6,321 nucleotides of DNA from a bacterium (GTDB lineage Bacteria; Patescibacteriota; Minisyncoccia; UBA6257; UBA9933). Position 1 is the first letter of the stretch. The number at the start of each line of letters is the position of its first letter. The notes beneath the pieces were generated by a model that was not told where the DNA came from, searched no databases, and saw only the letters and a list, made by a program, of their open reading frames with translations. Positions 1-5,723 of this stretch are shown here, piece after piece. Position numbers and translations under genes: made by a program. The stretch spans positions 1 to 6,321 of the forward strand of contig JAKAFV010000027.1 of NCBI GenBank assembly GCA_021817915.1. The letters run 5' to 3'.

Positions 1-3000
1 CCTTCTTCTGCTGGCGGTAGTCGCTCTTGGCGCCGCCTTGTCGCTTACCTCCGGCCGTCGCGTCTAAATATTCTTTTATGCGACAAACTAGTTGATTTAT
101 CTGCCCTTCTTTCTGTAAAATCAGTCCAGTATGGCGCGGGTGTAATAGATTTATTTTTTAAAGAAGTTGAAGCGGCGAAAAACGATCCAAATTTTAAATC
201 AACAGAAGAAAAATCGTTTATCGGCAAGGCAGTTGAAGCAGTTAGCAATTTTGTCGCTCAAGCCGGTTCAACGGCAAACAGCGTTATTTCTTCAACAAAT
301 AAATTTTTAACCGGAGTTTTTAAGACGGACGGAAATTTCCAACAAGTGGAGCAAATAAGCTTAGACGAAAACAGTAATGAAAATGAAAATATAGATAATG
401 AAAACGTGGCAAAAAAGGAAAATTTGGCGATTGATCAAAAAGCGCGGAAAAAAGAACAGCGGGAGTCTGTAAGAGAAAAAGCAGTTCAAGAAAAACAAAT
501 AAACGAAATTGTTTTGGAAAAAGAAGATAATTTTAAAAATGACCGAGATATGGATAAGATAGAGTTGGAAGAGAATCAGGATTTTGAAAATAAAACAGAA
601 AATAGTAATAAGATAGCGCGGGTCGCGCCATTGATGCGGGAATGCTTATTTGATGCGGGAAAAGCGCCGTCTCGCGAAGGAGTTATTATTAACGAAGTTT
701 CGTGGATGGGAAGCTTGAATAGCGCCAGCGATGAATGGATTGAATTGAAAAATATTTCCGGAAACAATATTGATATAAGCAACTGGCAATTAATGGACAA
801 GGGAGAGCAAATAAAAATAAATTTTGCTTCCCTTGAGGGAAGCAAAGTCATAGGGGTTAGCAAATTAATTTTACTTGAACGGACAAATGACGAGTCAGTT
901 CCTAATATAAGGGCGGATTTAATTTACAACGGCAGTCTTTCAAATACGAATGAAGGATTAAGGCTTTTTGACGGGCAGTGCAATTTAATAGATGAAATTT
1001 TTGCCAGTCCTGACTGGCCTGCTGGAAACAGCGCAGAGAGAAAAACAATGGAACGCGATGTCGCGGGTTTTAATTGGCACACCTCAAGCGCCGCAAATGG
1101 AACGCCTAAAGCTGAAAACTCGGCGTCGTTGGCGACAGCACAGGCAACGCAAACAACCTATTCAGGCGGGGGTGGAAGTTCGAATAGCCAAAATCAGCAA
1201 ACAGCTTCAATAAAAATTTTAATAAATGAAGTTCAAATTTCTCCAGCAGAAAATAGATTTATAAAACTTTATAATCCTAATGATTCCGCGGTTAATTTAA
1301 CTGGTTGGTATATTCAGAGGAAGACAAAAACCGGTAATTCGTTTTCTTCTTTGGTCTCAAAAACTTATTTTGAAAATAAAACTATTCAGGCAAGAGGATA
1401 TTTTACGATTTCCCGTTCATCGCCGGCGGATATCGTTTTAGACAGTCTAACTCTTACGGAATCTAATACCATTCAAATAAAAAATTCTAGCGGTGATATT
1501 GTTGATAAAGTTGGTTGGGGCGATTCTAATGATTGCGAGAGTTCTTGTACTTCCGAGCCGGCGGAAAATCAAAGCATTAAAAGAAAATTGCAGAATGGCG
1601 CGTCAATAGACACAGATAATAACGCGGGCGATTTTGAGCTGAAAAGTAATCAAACAAGTCAATCAAATCAGGCGCCTAGCGCCTTTTTTAATTATTCGCC
1701 AGCCAATCCTCAGGCTTGGCAAGCAGTAAATTTTGACGCCGTTTCTTCAACCGATTCCGACGGGCGAATCGTTTCTTATGAGTGGAGTTTTGGCGATGGC
1801 GGGACAGCGATAACTTCAAATTCCACAACAACCCATACTTTTTCCATTTTTGGGAATTATCAGGTTGGTTTGGTTGTTTTTGACGACAAAGGCGCGTCTT
1901 CGACTCAAACTACGGCAAATGTCCCCGTTTCTATATCTGGCGCAAACCATGTTGTGATTTCAGAAATTCTTTTTGACGCCGATGGAAGCGACGAAGGAAA
2001 AGAATTTGTTGAATTATACAATCCGACAGACGATGAAATAGATTTAGGCAACTATTCTTTGGAAATTTTAAGAAATGGCGCGACTTCGACGGATGTTTTG
2101 GCAAGGTTTGGCTCAAAATCGGAAGATAATGTTTTAATAAAAGCAAAGAGTTTTCTTTTAGTCGGATTATATAATTATATTGGAACCGTTAGCGCTGATA
2201 TTGTCAGGTCGGCATCATTGCCTAACACTTCAAGCACTATTCATTTAATTAACCGCGCTGGCGGGACAGTAGATTCTGTTTTTTATAGTGGCGCAAGCGT
2301 TGCGGGCCAAAGCTTAGAAAGAAAAGCTTGGGTAAATAACGCTTGCGCTCTATCGCGACAGAGCGCCGAATTTTCTGGCAACGCTTGCGATAGCAATAAC
2401 GATAACGATTTTGATGTTCGTGAAAGTCCCAATTCTCAAAATTCTTTAAGCTTGCCTGAGCCGAGAAACGCGCCCACAAAACCGGAAAATTTTAGCCTTC
2501 AATACGCAGAAACTAAAATGGAATTAAATTTTGAATGGAGCGAGTCGCGGGATTATTTGGGCGCCACCTCAACTTTGGTTTATAAAATTTTTGATATTAG
2601 TAATGCGAGCACGACTTCGCTTGTGGTAGAATCAACATCAACAGCGGCGAAAATTACAATAAGCGAAATTGGCCGTGACTATAATTTTTCAATTCAGGCT
2701 TTTGATAAAGATGGTTTTGCTTCGGAAGAGGCGACTTCCTCAATAAATATTTCAAGCTTTCTTTCGGGTTTGTATTTCTATCAAAATAATCAGAATAGCG
2801 ATGTTTTAATAGACGCGTATTATAGGCAATATCCTTTTGCGCCGGATTTATTTAATAAGGGCAATACATGGAAAGTAGCGGTTTTTTATCTAAATAGCGA
2901 TGCGAAAAATGATTTAAATAATCTTTCTTGGCAGCCAAACGATTTGAATGATGTTTTGGGATTGAAATATCCTCAGTGCGCTGGCGGGATAGGCGGAAAT

Positions 3001-4098
3001 TCTTTAATTTTGCCTGACGGGCTGAGCAATTGCGGAATGGGGGGCGGCGCGGTAAATGTGTCTTTAAGTTATTCTCAATTGGAAGACAATCATTTTATTA
3101 TAAAAACAGCAAAATCAATCGGAGAATTAAATCTTAATGGAAATGATTTTATAACAGTAGCTTTTTATTCTGTTTCGTCTATTCCGCCATCTAATCCCTT
3201 AAACCCTGAATTTCAATTAGTCGCTATAGACAAAACAAGATATTATTTTGGCGTGGAGCCAGCGCGACAAGCGCCGGTTTTAAGCGGAGAGATTTCTAAA
3301 AATTTTGACAATATAAATTCAAAACTAAGTCTTTCTTGGCCAAAAGCTGTAGATGCCGATACATTGGATAATCTTTTGGTTTATGAGATTAAATATAATG
3401 ATGGTGAATGGGCCTCTGCCGGCAATGTTGCGGGGACTTCAAAATTTGTTTCGCCAGAAGAAAGTTTTTCAATAAGCGTTAGGGTCAAAGACAGTTTTAG
3501 CAATTATTCAACAACGACTCTCTCGACGGCCTGGGCCTATCCGCCGATAAATTTCGGTTTTACGCAGGCAACAAGCGGCAGCTGGAGCTTAAATTTCGGG
3601 CAAATGAATTGGAATGGCATTAGCGCGGCGAATATTCAAAGTATTACTCCGGCGGAGGACTTAGAATTTAACAAAGTTGTTTTAAGGGTCAAGCATCCGC
3701 AAGATACAGGAGCTAGTTTTGATTTAAAGCTTTCAATTTTTGGCGATAATAACGGAAAGCCGAATTTTGGCAATCTTATCTCGGCCTCAACGATTTCGGG
3801 TTTGTCGGGCGACCCGCAAAATAGAGATTTAGTATTTAGTTTTTCGCCAAATATCACTTTAAACTCTGGAACAAAATATTGGTTTGTTTTAGAGAATTCA
3901 AGCTATACTTTTCATTCATATAACGATTCAACTTCAAATTCGTGGCAAAGCGCGGTTAGCGGAGCAGATGTTTATTCCGGCGGGGAATCGGGGCAGGCGT
4001 TTATGAGAATTTCCGGGTCAAACGGAACTTATATAGATGGTTCGGCGGAGATAAGCTCTGCCGCGGATTGGTATATAAAGATCGGTTTAGGAGAATAA
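1..4098 (+). CDS. Modular lamin-tail-domain / PKD / FN3-like extracellular protein, 5'-partial
   Basis: The frame is open from the window edge to TAA at 4096-4098. It has no ATG, GTG or TTG before the GTG at 346, which lacks a Shine-Dalgarno site. Codons from about 110 to 345 already look coding, so the start is probably upstream. Order of parts by base position: an acidic/charged Glu-Lys-Asn-rich, coiled-coil-like stretch (352-620); lamin-tail domain 1 (about 682-1115, INEVSWMG...DEWIELKN); a Gly/Ser linker (1157-1207); lamin-tail 2 (about 1210-1600, LINEVQ...FIKLYNP); a PKD domain (about 1681-1932, YEWSFGDG); lamin-tail 3 (about 1945-2335, ISEILFDADG...FVELYNP); an FN3-like domain (about 2467-2755); an unrecognised segment (2758-3255); a second FN3-like domain (about 3268-3545); and a C-terminal beta-rich module (3550-4095) with NGKPNFGNLI and LNSGTKYWFVLE, resembling choice-of-anchor modules. 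These folds are known in bacterial surface or secreted proteins, so adhesion or cell-surface display is inferred. No catalytic motif was seen, and any signal peptide lies outside the window. Confidence 0.88.
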   Translation, partial: PSSAGGSRSWRRLVAYLRPSRLNILLCDKLVDLSALLSVKSVQYGAGVIDLFFKEVEAAKNDPNFKSTEEKSFIGKAVEAVSNFVAQAGSTANSVISSTNKFLTGVFKTDGNFQQVEQISLDENSNENENIDNENVAKKENLAIDQKARKKEQRESVREKAVQEKQINEIVLEKEDNFKNDRDMDKIELEENQDFENKTENSNKIARVAPLMRECLFDAGKAPSREGVIINEVSWMGSLNSASDEWIELKNISGNNIDISNWQLMDKGEQIKINFASLEGSKVIGVSKLILLERTNDESVPNIRADLIYNGSLSNTNEGLRLFDGQCNLIDEIFASPDWPAGNSAERKTMERDVAGFNWHTSSAANGTPKAENSASLATAQATQTTYSGGGGSSNSQNQQTASIKILINEVQISPAENRFIKLYNPNDSAVNLTGWYIQRKTKTGNSFSSLVSKTYFENKTIQARGYFTISRSSPADIVLDSLTLTESNTIQIKNSSGDIVDKVGWGDSNDCESSCTSEPAENQSIKRKLQNGASIDTDNNAGDFELKSNQTSQSNQAPSAFFNYSPANPQAWQAVNFDAVSSTDSDGRIVSYEWSFGDGGTAITSNSTTTHTFSIFGNYQVGLVVFDDKGASSTQTTANVPVSISGANHVVISEILFDADGSDEGKEFVELYNPTDDEIDLGNYSLEILRNGATSTDVLARFGSKSEDNVLIKAKSFLLVGLYNYIGTVSADIVRSASLPNTSSTIHLINRAGGTVDSVFYSGASVAGQSLERKAWVNNACALSRQSAEFSGNACDSNNDNDFDVRESPNSQNSLSLPEPRNAPTKPENFSLQYAETKMELNFEWSESRDYLGATSTLVYKIFDISNASTTSLVVESTSTAAKITISEIGRDYNFSIQAFDKDGFASEEATSSINISSFLSGLYFYQNNQNSDVLIDAYYRQYPFAPDLFNKGNTWKVAVFYLNSDAKNDLNNLSWQPNDLNDVLGLKYPQCAGGIGGNSLILPDGLSNCGMGGGAVNVSLSYSQLEDNHFIIKTAKSIGELNLNGNDFITVAFYSVSSIPPSNPLNPEFQLVAIDKTRYYFGVEPARQAPVLSGEISKNFDNINSKLSLSWPKAVDADTLDNLLVYEIKYNDGEWASAGNVAGTSKFVSPEESFSISVRVKDSFSNYSTTTLSTAWAYPPINFGFTQATSGSWSLNFGQMNWNGISAANIQSITPAEDLEFNKVVLRVKHPQDTGASFDLKLSIFGDNNGKPNFGNLISASTISGLSGDPQNRDLVFSFSPNITLNSGTKYWFVLENSSYTFHSYNDSTSNSWQSAVSGADVYSGGESGQAFMRISGSNGTYIDGSAEISSAADWYIKIGLGE
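2..67 (+). other. Possible 3' tail of an upstream gene: hydrophobic C-terminal segment
   Basis: In the second frame, bases 2-67 encode a hydrophobic run (LLLLAVVALGAALSL), then TSGRRV and a TAA at 65-67. A membrane span followed by a short basic end resembles a C-terminal surface-anchoring signal or a tail anchor. If real, the upstream gene ends here and overlaps the open first frame. Alternatively it is the signal peptide of the large protein, knocked out of frame by an indel or an assembly error. The fragment is too short to decide. Confidence 0.25.
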
Positions 4099-4144
4099 AA
4101 AAGGCCGCCCGAGATGTCCGTGAGGACTGGGCGGCCGGGGTTTT
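4097..4144. terminator. Bidirectional intrinsic terminator between convergent genes
   Basis: A perfect 8-bp GC stem, GGCCGCCC (4103-4110) with GGGCGGCC (4129-4136), carries an inner GTCC/GGAC stem (4116-4119 with 4124-4127) closed by a GTGA loop, which is a GNRA tetraloop on the plus strand. On the minus strand the stem is followed by six T (complement of 4097-4102), an ideal tail for the 167-aa gene. On the plus strand GGGG then TTTT (4141-4144) gives a weaker tail for the large gene. The A run overlaps the TAA of the large gene. Confidence 0.85.
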
Positions 4145-4172
4145 GCCTTGCGGCGGTGGGAGTGGTAAATGG

Positions 4173-4676
4173 CTAAGAGTCGAGAGATTTTCCCCTTCGT
4201 TGCTCTTCCATTTTCCTGATGCTCTCTACGAGAGTCATCAGGCCAGACGGCATTTTTGAAATGATCGTAACGTCGATGCCGTCATTCTTGCGAGAGGGCA
4301 CAACGACGATGATGCCGTTTTTCCTGATGCCGATGTTGGGATAATCATGGGGATTCAGTTTTAGTTCGTCTCGGACGGACGAGAAGAATATTTCCTTTAC
4401 GGTGTCGATATCGCCCCTCAGCGTTAAAATCCGGCGCCTGAATTCTTCGCACTCATTCTCATCGCAAGAAGAACATACTTTCCTGTGCTCCTTGCCGATT
4501 TTTTCGCCCATTTCCTGAAGCCAGTTGAGAAGTTTGAAAAGATCGGTAGTTTCTTGCGAGAGTTTTCCCTTCTCTTCTTCCCCCCCCTCTTTTTCGGCGA
4601 TGTTGGAAAGGCTGAATTTGAAGCTCTTTGGGATTTCCTGCATCATTGCCGCGATTTTTCTGAGCCATTTTGTCAT
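4173..4676 (-). CDS. Hypothetical 167-aa protein with a CxxCxxxxC motif
   Basis: I do not recognise the family. The ATG at 4676 has a strong site, AAAGGAGA (complement of 4684-4691), seven bases upstream, and the frame ends with TAG at 4173-4175. There is no signal peptide and no clear membrane span, so a cytoplasmic protein is likely. The N-terminal third is charged, with a Glu/Gly/Lys-rich stretch near residues 28-38 that is encoded through a run of eight G. Residues 45-66 look helical. A small cysteine cluster, C68-x2-C71-x4-C76 (CSSCDENEC), could hold a metal, but a fourth ligand is not obvious; H64 is nearby. The C-terminal half is predicted mixed alpha/beta, with a RKNGIIVVV strand (118-126) and a basic helix at the end (151-163). 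The gene is monocistronic, with its own promoter and terminator, and converges on the large surface-protein gene. Confidence 0.8.
   Translation of the reverse strand: MTKWLRKIAAMMQEIPKSFKFSLSNIAEKEGGEEEKGKLSQETTDLFKLLNWLQEMGEKIGKEHRKVCSSCDENECEEFRRRILTLRGDIDTVKEIFFSSVRDELKLNPHDYPNIGIRKNGIIVVVPSRKNDGIDVTIISKMPSGLMTLVESIRKMEEQRRGKSLDS
4580..4587 (-). repeat. G8 homopolymer inside the coding sequence (C8 on the plus strand)
   Basis: Eight consecutive C on the plus strand read as G8 across codons 30-33 (GAG GGG GGG GAA) of the 167-aa gene. Gain of one G would move reading into a frame that stays open until 4459, giving a shortened product that lacks the Cys motif and the C-terminal half. Such tracts are known slippage sites and also common places for sequencing indels. 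Confidence 0.7.
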
Positions 4677-4680
4677 CGGT

Positions 4681-4720
4681 AAATCTCCTTTCGTTATCTG
4701 TTGTTAGTTGTCCGTGTTTA
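4681..4720 (-). promoter_or_regulatory. Conserved leader box plus ribosome binding site, copy 1
   Basis: Two blocks match the leader of the 59-aa gene. TTGTCCGTGTTTA (4708-4720, plus-strand text) against TTGTCCGAGTTTA (5133-5145) agrees at 12 of 13 bases. AAATCTCCTTTC (4681-4692) against 5108-5119 is identical over 12. The spacing to the start codon is nearly the same (31 and 28 bases). The second block is the Shine-Dalgarno; the first has no known function. Confidence 0.55.
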
Positions 4721-4747
4721 AAATTGCCGCAAAAACTTATTAAATTA

Positions 4748-4769
4748 TCTCCTTTCTTGTCCCATTTAT
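4748..4769 (-). promoter_or_regulatory. Orphan Shine-Dalgarno module in the leader of the 167-aa gene
   Basis: A full GAAAGGAGAT site (complement of 4747-4756) lies about 70 bases upstream of the real start. No ATG, GTG or TTG follows at a usable distance. It is preceded by ATAAATG (complement of 4763-4769), exactly as in the leader of the 59-aa gene. It reads like a copied leader that lost its gene, or a ribosome standby/attenuation site. A six-codon frame (MGQERR, 4765 down to 4745) overlaps it but has no ribosome binding site of its own. Confidence 0.45.
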
Positions 4770-4803
4770 GAGTTATGAGACAGAATTTCTGTGCTGAAAT
4801 CTG
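4766..4803 (-). repeat. Small dyads and a tandem 7-mer at the start of the 167-aa gene leader
   Basis: Next to the predicted transcription start lie a perfect 11-base dyad CAGAATTTCTG (4781-4791), an imperfect partner CTGAAATCTG (4794-4803), and two exact tandem copies of TTATGAG (4766-4772 and 4773-4779). Their position just downstream of the -10 fits an operator, but no regulator is visible and short dyads occur by chance. Confidence 0.35.
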
Positions 4804-4831
4804 TTTATCACATTTTGCTTTGTTTTGTCAA
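4804..4831 (-). promoter_or_regulatory. Predicted sigma-70-type promoter of the 167-aa gene
   Basis: The minus strand has a consensus -35 TTGACA (complement of 4826-4831). After 16 bases follows GATAAA (complement of 4804-4809), or after 18 bases TAAACA (complement of 4802-4807). Transcription would begin near 4797, leaving a leader of about 120 bases before the ATG at 4676, which is long for so small a gene. The -35 is perfect and the -10 only fair. Confidence 0.6.
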
Positions 4832-4853
4832 GTATAGAGTAGATTTCGAAAAT

Positions 4854-4893
4854 AAAAAAGGCCGTTGGTCTGCTTGTGGAAAACAGGACGGCC
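4854..4893 (-). terminator. Intrinsic terminator of the 59-aa gene
   Basis: The stem GGCCGT (4860-4865) pairs with ACGGCC (4888-4893), with a possible short inner CTG/CAG pairing (4870-4872 with 4884-4886). On the minus strand it is followed by six T (complement of 4854-4859). The design, with an AATAAAAAAGGCCG edge and a GGCCGGG edge, closely copies the terminator at 4097-4144. Confidence 0.75.
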
Positions 4894-4905
4894 GGGTGAT
4901 GGGAC

Positions 4906-4925
4906 GACAGACTGATTTGTCTGTC
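4906..4925 (-). repeat. Perfect 7-bp hairpin abutting the stop codon of the 59-aa gene
   Basis: GACAGAC (4906-4912) and GTCTGTC (4919-4925) flank a six-base loop. The hairpin begins at the last base of the TAG stop codon. It is not followed by a T run, so it is not itself a terminator. It may stabilise the 3' end ahead of the real terminator at 4854-4893. Confidence 0.5.
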
Positions 4926-5104
4926 TAGAATTGTCCGCGCATGTCTGCGACGGTCACGGAGACGCATTTTTCGTGTAATTCCTTTGCGACGTCGGTCGGT
5001 TTTTTCTCTCCGCCGTTGTCGCGCGGGACCGGAGGGCAACCGATGCAGGAATACGGACGCGCAAGGGCCTTCACTTCGCTGGGGCTTGTCTGTTCTGCGT
5101 TCAT
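4925..5104 (-). CDS. Hypothetical 59-aa protein with a CxxC motif
   Basis: I do not recognise this small protein. I chose the ATG at 5104 because AAAGGAGA (complement of 5111-5118) sits six bases upstream. A longer in-frame version from 5185 would have to translate through this ribosome site and the leader. The product starts MNAEQTSPSEVKAL and has C20-x2-C23 in a proline-rich context (YSCIGCPPVPRD), followed by a charged helix-prone part (residues 33-47) with a third cysteine, C47. There is no signal peptide and no membrane span. A metal- or redox-active CxxC is possible but unproven. It is a single-gene unit with its own promoter and terminator, transcribed divergently from the Cys-rich operon starting at 5322. 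Confidence 0.72.
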   Translation of the reverse strand: MNAEQTSPSEVKALARPYSCIGCPPVPRDNGGEKKPTDVAKELHEKCVSVTVADMRGQF

Positions 5105-5107
5105 GGA

Positions 5108-5145
5108 AAATCTCCTTTCTCTTCGACATTTATTGTCCGAGTTTA
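5108..5145 (-). promoter_or_regulatory. Conserved leader box plus ribosome binding site, copy 2
   Basis: This is the partner of the module at 4681-4720, with TTGTCCGAGTTTA (5133-5145) and AAATCTCCTTTC (5108-5119) on the plus-strand text. Between them GACA-TTTAT-TGTC (5125-5137 region) forms a tiny dyad. The same ATAAATG then GAAAGGAGAT order occurs in the orphan site at 4748-4769. Confidence 0.5.
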
Positions 5146-5175
5146 TAAAAAATGATTTGTTCGCGTGCTTTAAAT

Positions 5176-5203
5176 AAAATACCATACGCTATTGGTTAGT
5201 CAA
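5176..5203 (-). promoter_or_regulatory. Predicted sigma-70-type promoter of the 59-aa gene
   Basis: The minus strand has TTGACT (complement of 5198-5203), a 16-base spacer and TATTTT (complement of 5176-5181). The start site would be near 5169, giving a leader of about 65 bases. Its -35 lies only eight bases from the -35 of the plus-strand operon promoter. Confidence 0.55.
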
Positions 5204-5211
5204 GGCGTAAT

Positions 5212-5240
5212 TTGACAAAAAAGGAAATTTAATTTACTAT
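5212..5240 (+). promoter_or_regulatory. Near-consensus sigma-70-type promoter of the Cys-rich operon
   Basis: TTGACA (5212-5217), exactly 17 bases, then TACTAT (5235-5240). Transcription would begin near 5247 with a leader of about 75 bases before the ATG at 5322. Confidence 0.72.
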
Positions 5241-5270
5241 CCCTTTGGTACATTTAGAAATGAAAATGGA

Positions 5271-5300
5271 TTGTTATTTTAAATAGACATTAGATATTAT
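5271..5300 (+). promoter_or_regulatory. Possible second, proximal promoter of the Cys-rich operon
   Basis: TTGTTA (5271-5276), 18 bases, TATTAT (5295-5300). Its transcript would start near 5307, right at the ribosome binding site AAAGGAGA (5308-5315). It is weaker than the upstream promoter, and AT-rich sequence makes chance matches likely. Confidence 0.3.
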
Positions 5301-5321
5301 ATCTGCGAAAGGAGATGAGTT

Positions 5322-5705
5322 ATGGAAAATGGATTAGTCTGTTGTTTTAAGGATAGATGTGGAACAAGCGGTCCAGGTTGCGACGCAGGATTCGCGAACG
5401 CTTCAAGTTGCGGGTTTATCGCAATCGTTGAAGCAGAAAAGAAATGGGCCAAAGACTCGTTTCTGGAGATTCTTCGGAAATCTGGAATTATTGTTGTTTC
5501 TGACGAAAATCCTCAATACGCCGCCGTAAAAATGGGGGCAAGGCATCTTTTACTGGCTGAAATCGACGCAGTGCTAGATGTCGCGGTTGCTCGATACTGC
5601 GAAGAAAGGGCGTTGGAGGCGAAGAAAGTTTCGGGAAAAACAATGCTCGCAGACGAGATGTTAATAGAAGACAGAAAGAAAAAGTCTGTCTATTTTGCAA
5701 GATAA
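5322..5705 (+). CDS. Hypothetical 127-aa protein with an N-terminal five-cysteine motif; first gene of the operon
   Basis: Family not recognised. The ATG at 5322 follows AAAGGAGA (5308-5315) with a six-base gap. The first 31 residues hold five cysteines, C7-C8-x4-C13-x6-C20-x9-C30-G, matching the pattern at the start of the next protein. Such a cluster suggests metal or Fe-S binding, or disulphides, but this is inference. The rest is helix-rich and charged: residues 37-53 (EAEKKWAKDSFLEILRK), a short strand GIIVV (55-59), then a long helix (72-100; LLLAEIDAVLDVAVARYCEE) with a lone C93, and a basic tail (118-127). There is no signal peptide; the cysteines begin too early for one, so a cytoplasmic location is expected. 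It is co-transcribed with the gene 18 bases downstream. Confidence 0.82.
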   Translation: MENGLVCCFKDRCGTSGPGCDAGFANASSCGFIAIVEAEKKWAKDSFLEILRKSGIIVVSDENPQYAAVKMGARHLLLAEIDAVLDVAVARYCEERALEAKKVSGKTMLADEMLIEDRKKKSVYFAR

Positions 5706-5707
5706 GA

Positions 5708-5716
5708 TAAGGAGGT
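5708..5716 (+). promoter_or_regulatory. Full-strength Shine-Dalgarno of the second operon gene
   Basis: TAAGGAGGT (5708-5716) is a complete match to the usual anti-Shine-Dalgarno sequence, eight bases before the ATG at 5724. It is stronger than, and different from, the GAAAGGAGAT sites of the other three small genes. It fixes the start and suggests high translation of the second protein. Confidence 0.75.
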
Positions 5717-5723
5717 AGGGGTC

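Noticed and set aside
346..348. GTG at 346 as the true start of the large gene
   Set aside because: There is no Shine-Dalgarno before it, the frame is open and coding-like for at least 200 bases upstream, and a surface protein would be expected to have a signal peptide, which this start would not give.
2345..2366. Intragenic 7-bp inverted repeat GCGCTCT/AGAGCGC, and GCCAGT/ACTGGC at 1003-1018
   Set aside because: Such short hairpins are expected by chance in a 4-kb gene, and neither has a T run or a position suggesting function.
4459..4668. 69-aa minus-strand frame inside the 167-aa gene as a separate gene
   Set aside because: It has no ribosome binding site and is Arg/Gln-rich, typical of a shifted frame. 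It matters only as the possible outcome of slippage at the G8 tract.
4485..4707. Plus-strand frames of 60-65 aa opposite the 167-aa gene
   Set aside because: Both are antisense to a better-supported gene and lack ribosome binding sites. Their Phe/Leu/Ser-rich composition mirrors Glu/Lys codons of the real gene.
4773..5129. 118-aa minus-strand frame overlapping the 59-aa gene and its terminator
   Set aside because: It is Arg-rich, runs through a terminator, a hairpin and a promoter, and has no ribosome site of its own. It is a shadow of the 59-aa gene.
4925..5185. 86-aa version of the 59-aa protein starting at 5185
   Set aside because: It would start upstream of the predicted transcription start near 5169 and translate across the strong Shine-Dalgarno at 5111-5118. 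The ATG at 5104 has ideal spacing.
5474..5500. Homology between the RKSGIIVV of the 127-aa protein and the RKNGIIVV of the 167-aa protein
   Set aside because: Only about eight residues match, in a composition common to beta-strands, and the flanks do not align. It is probably coincidence.
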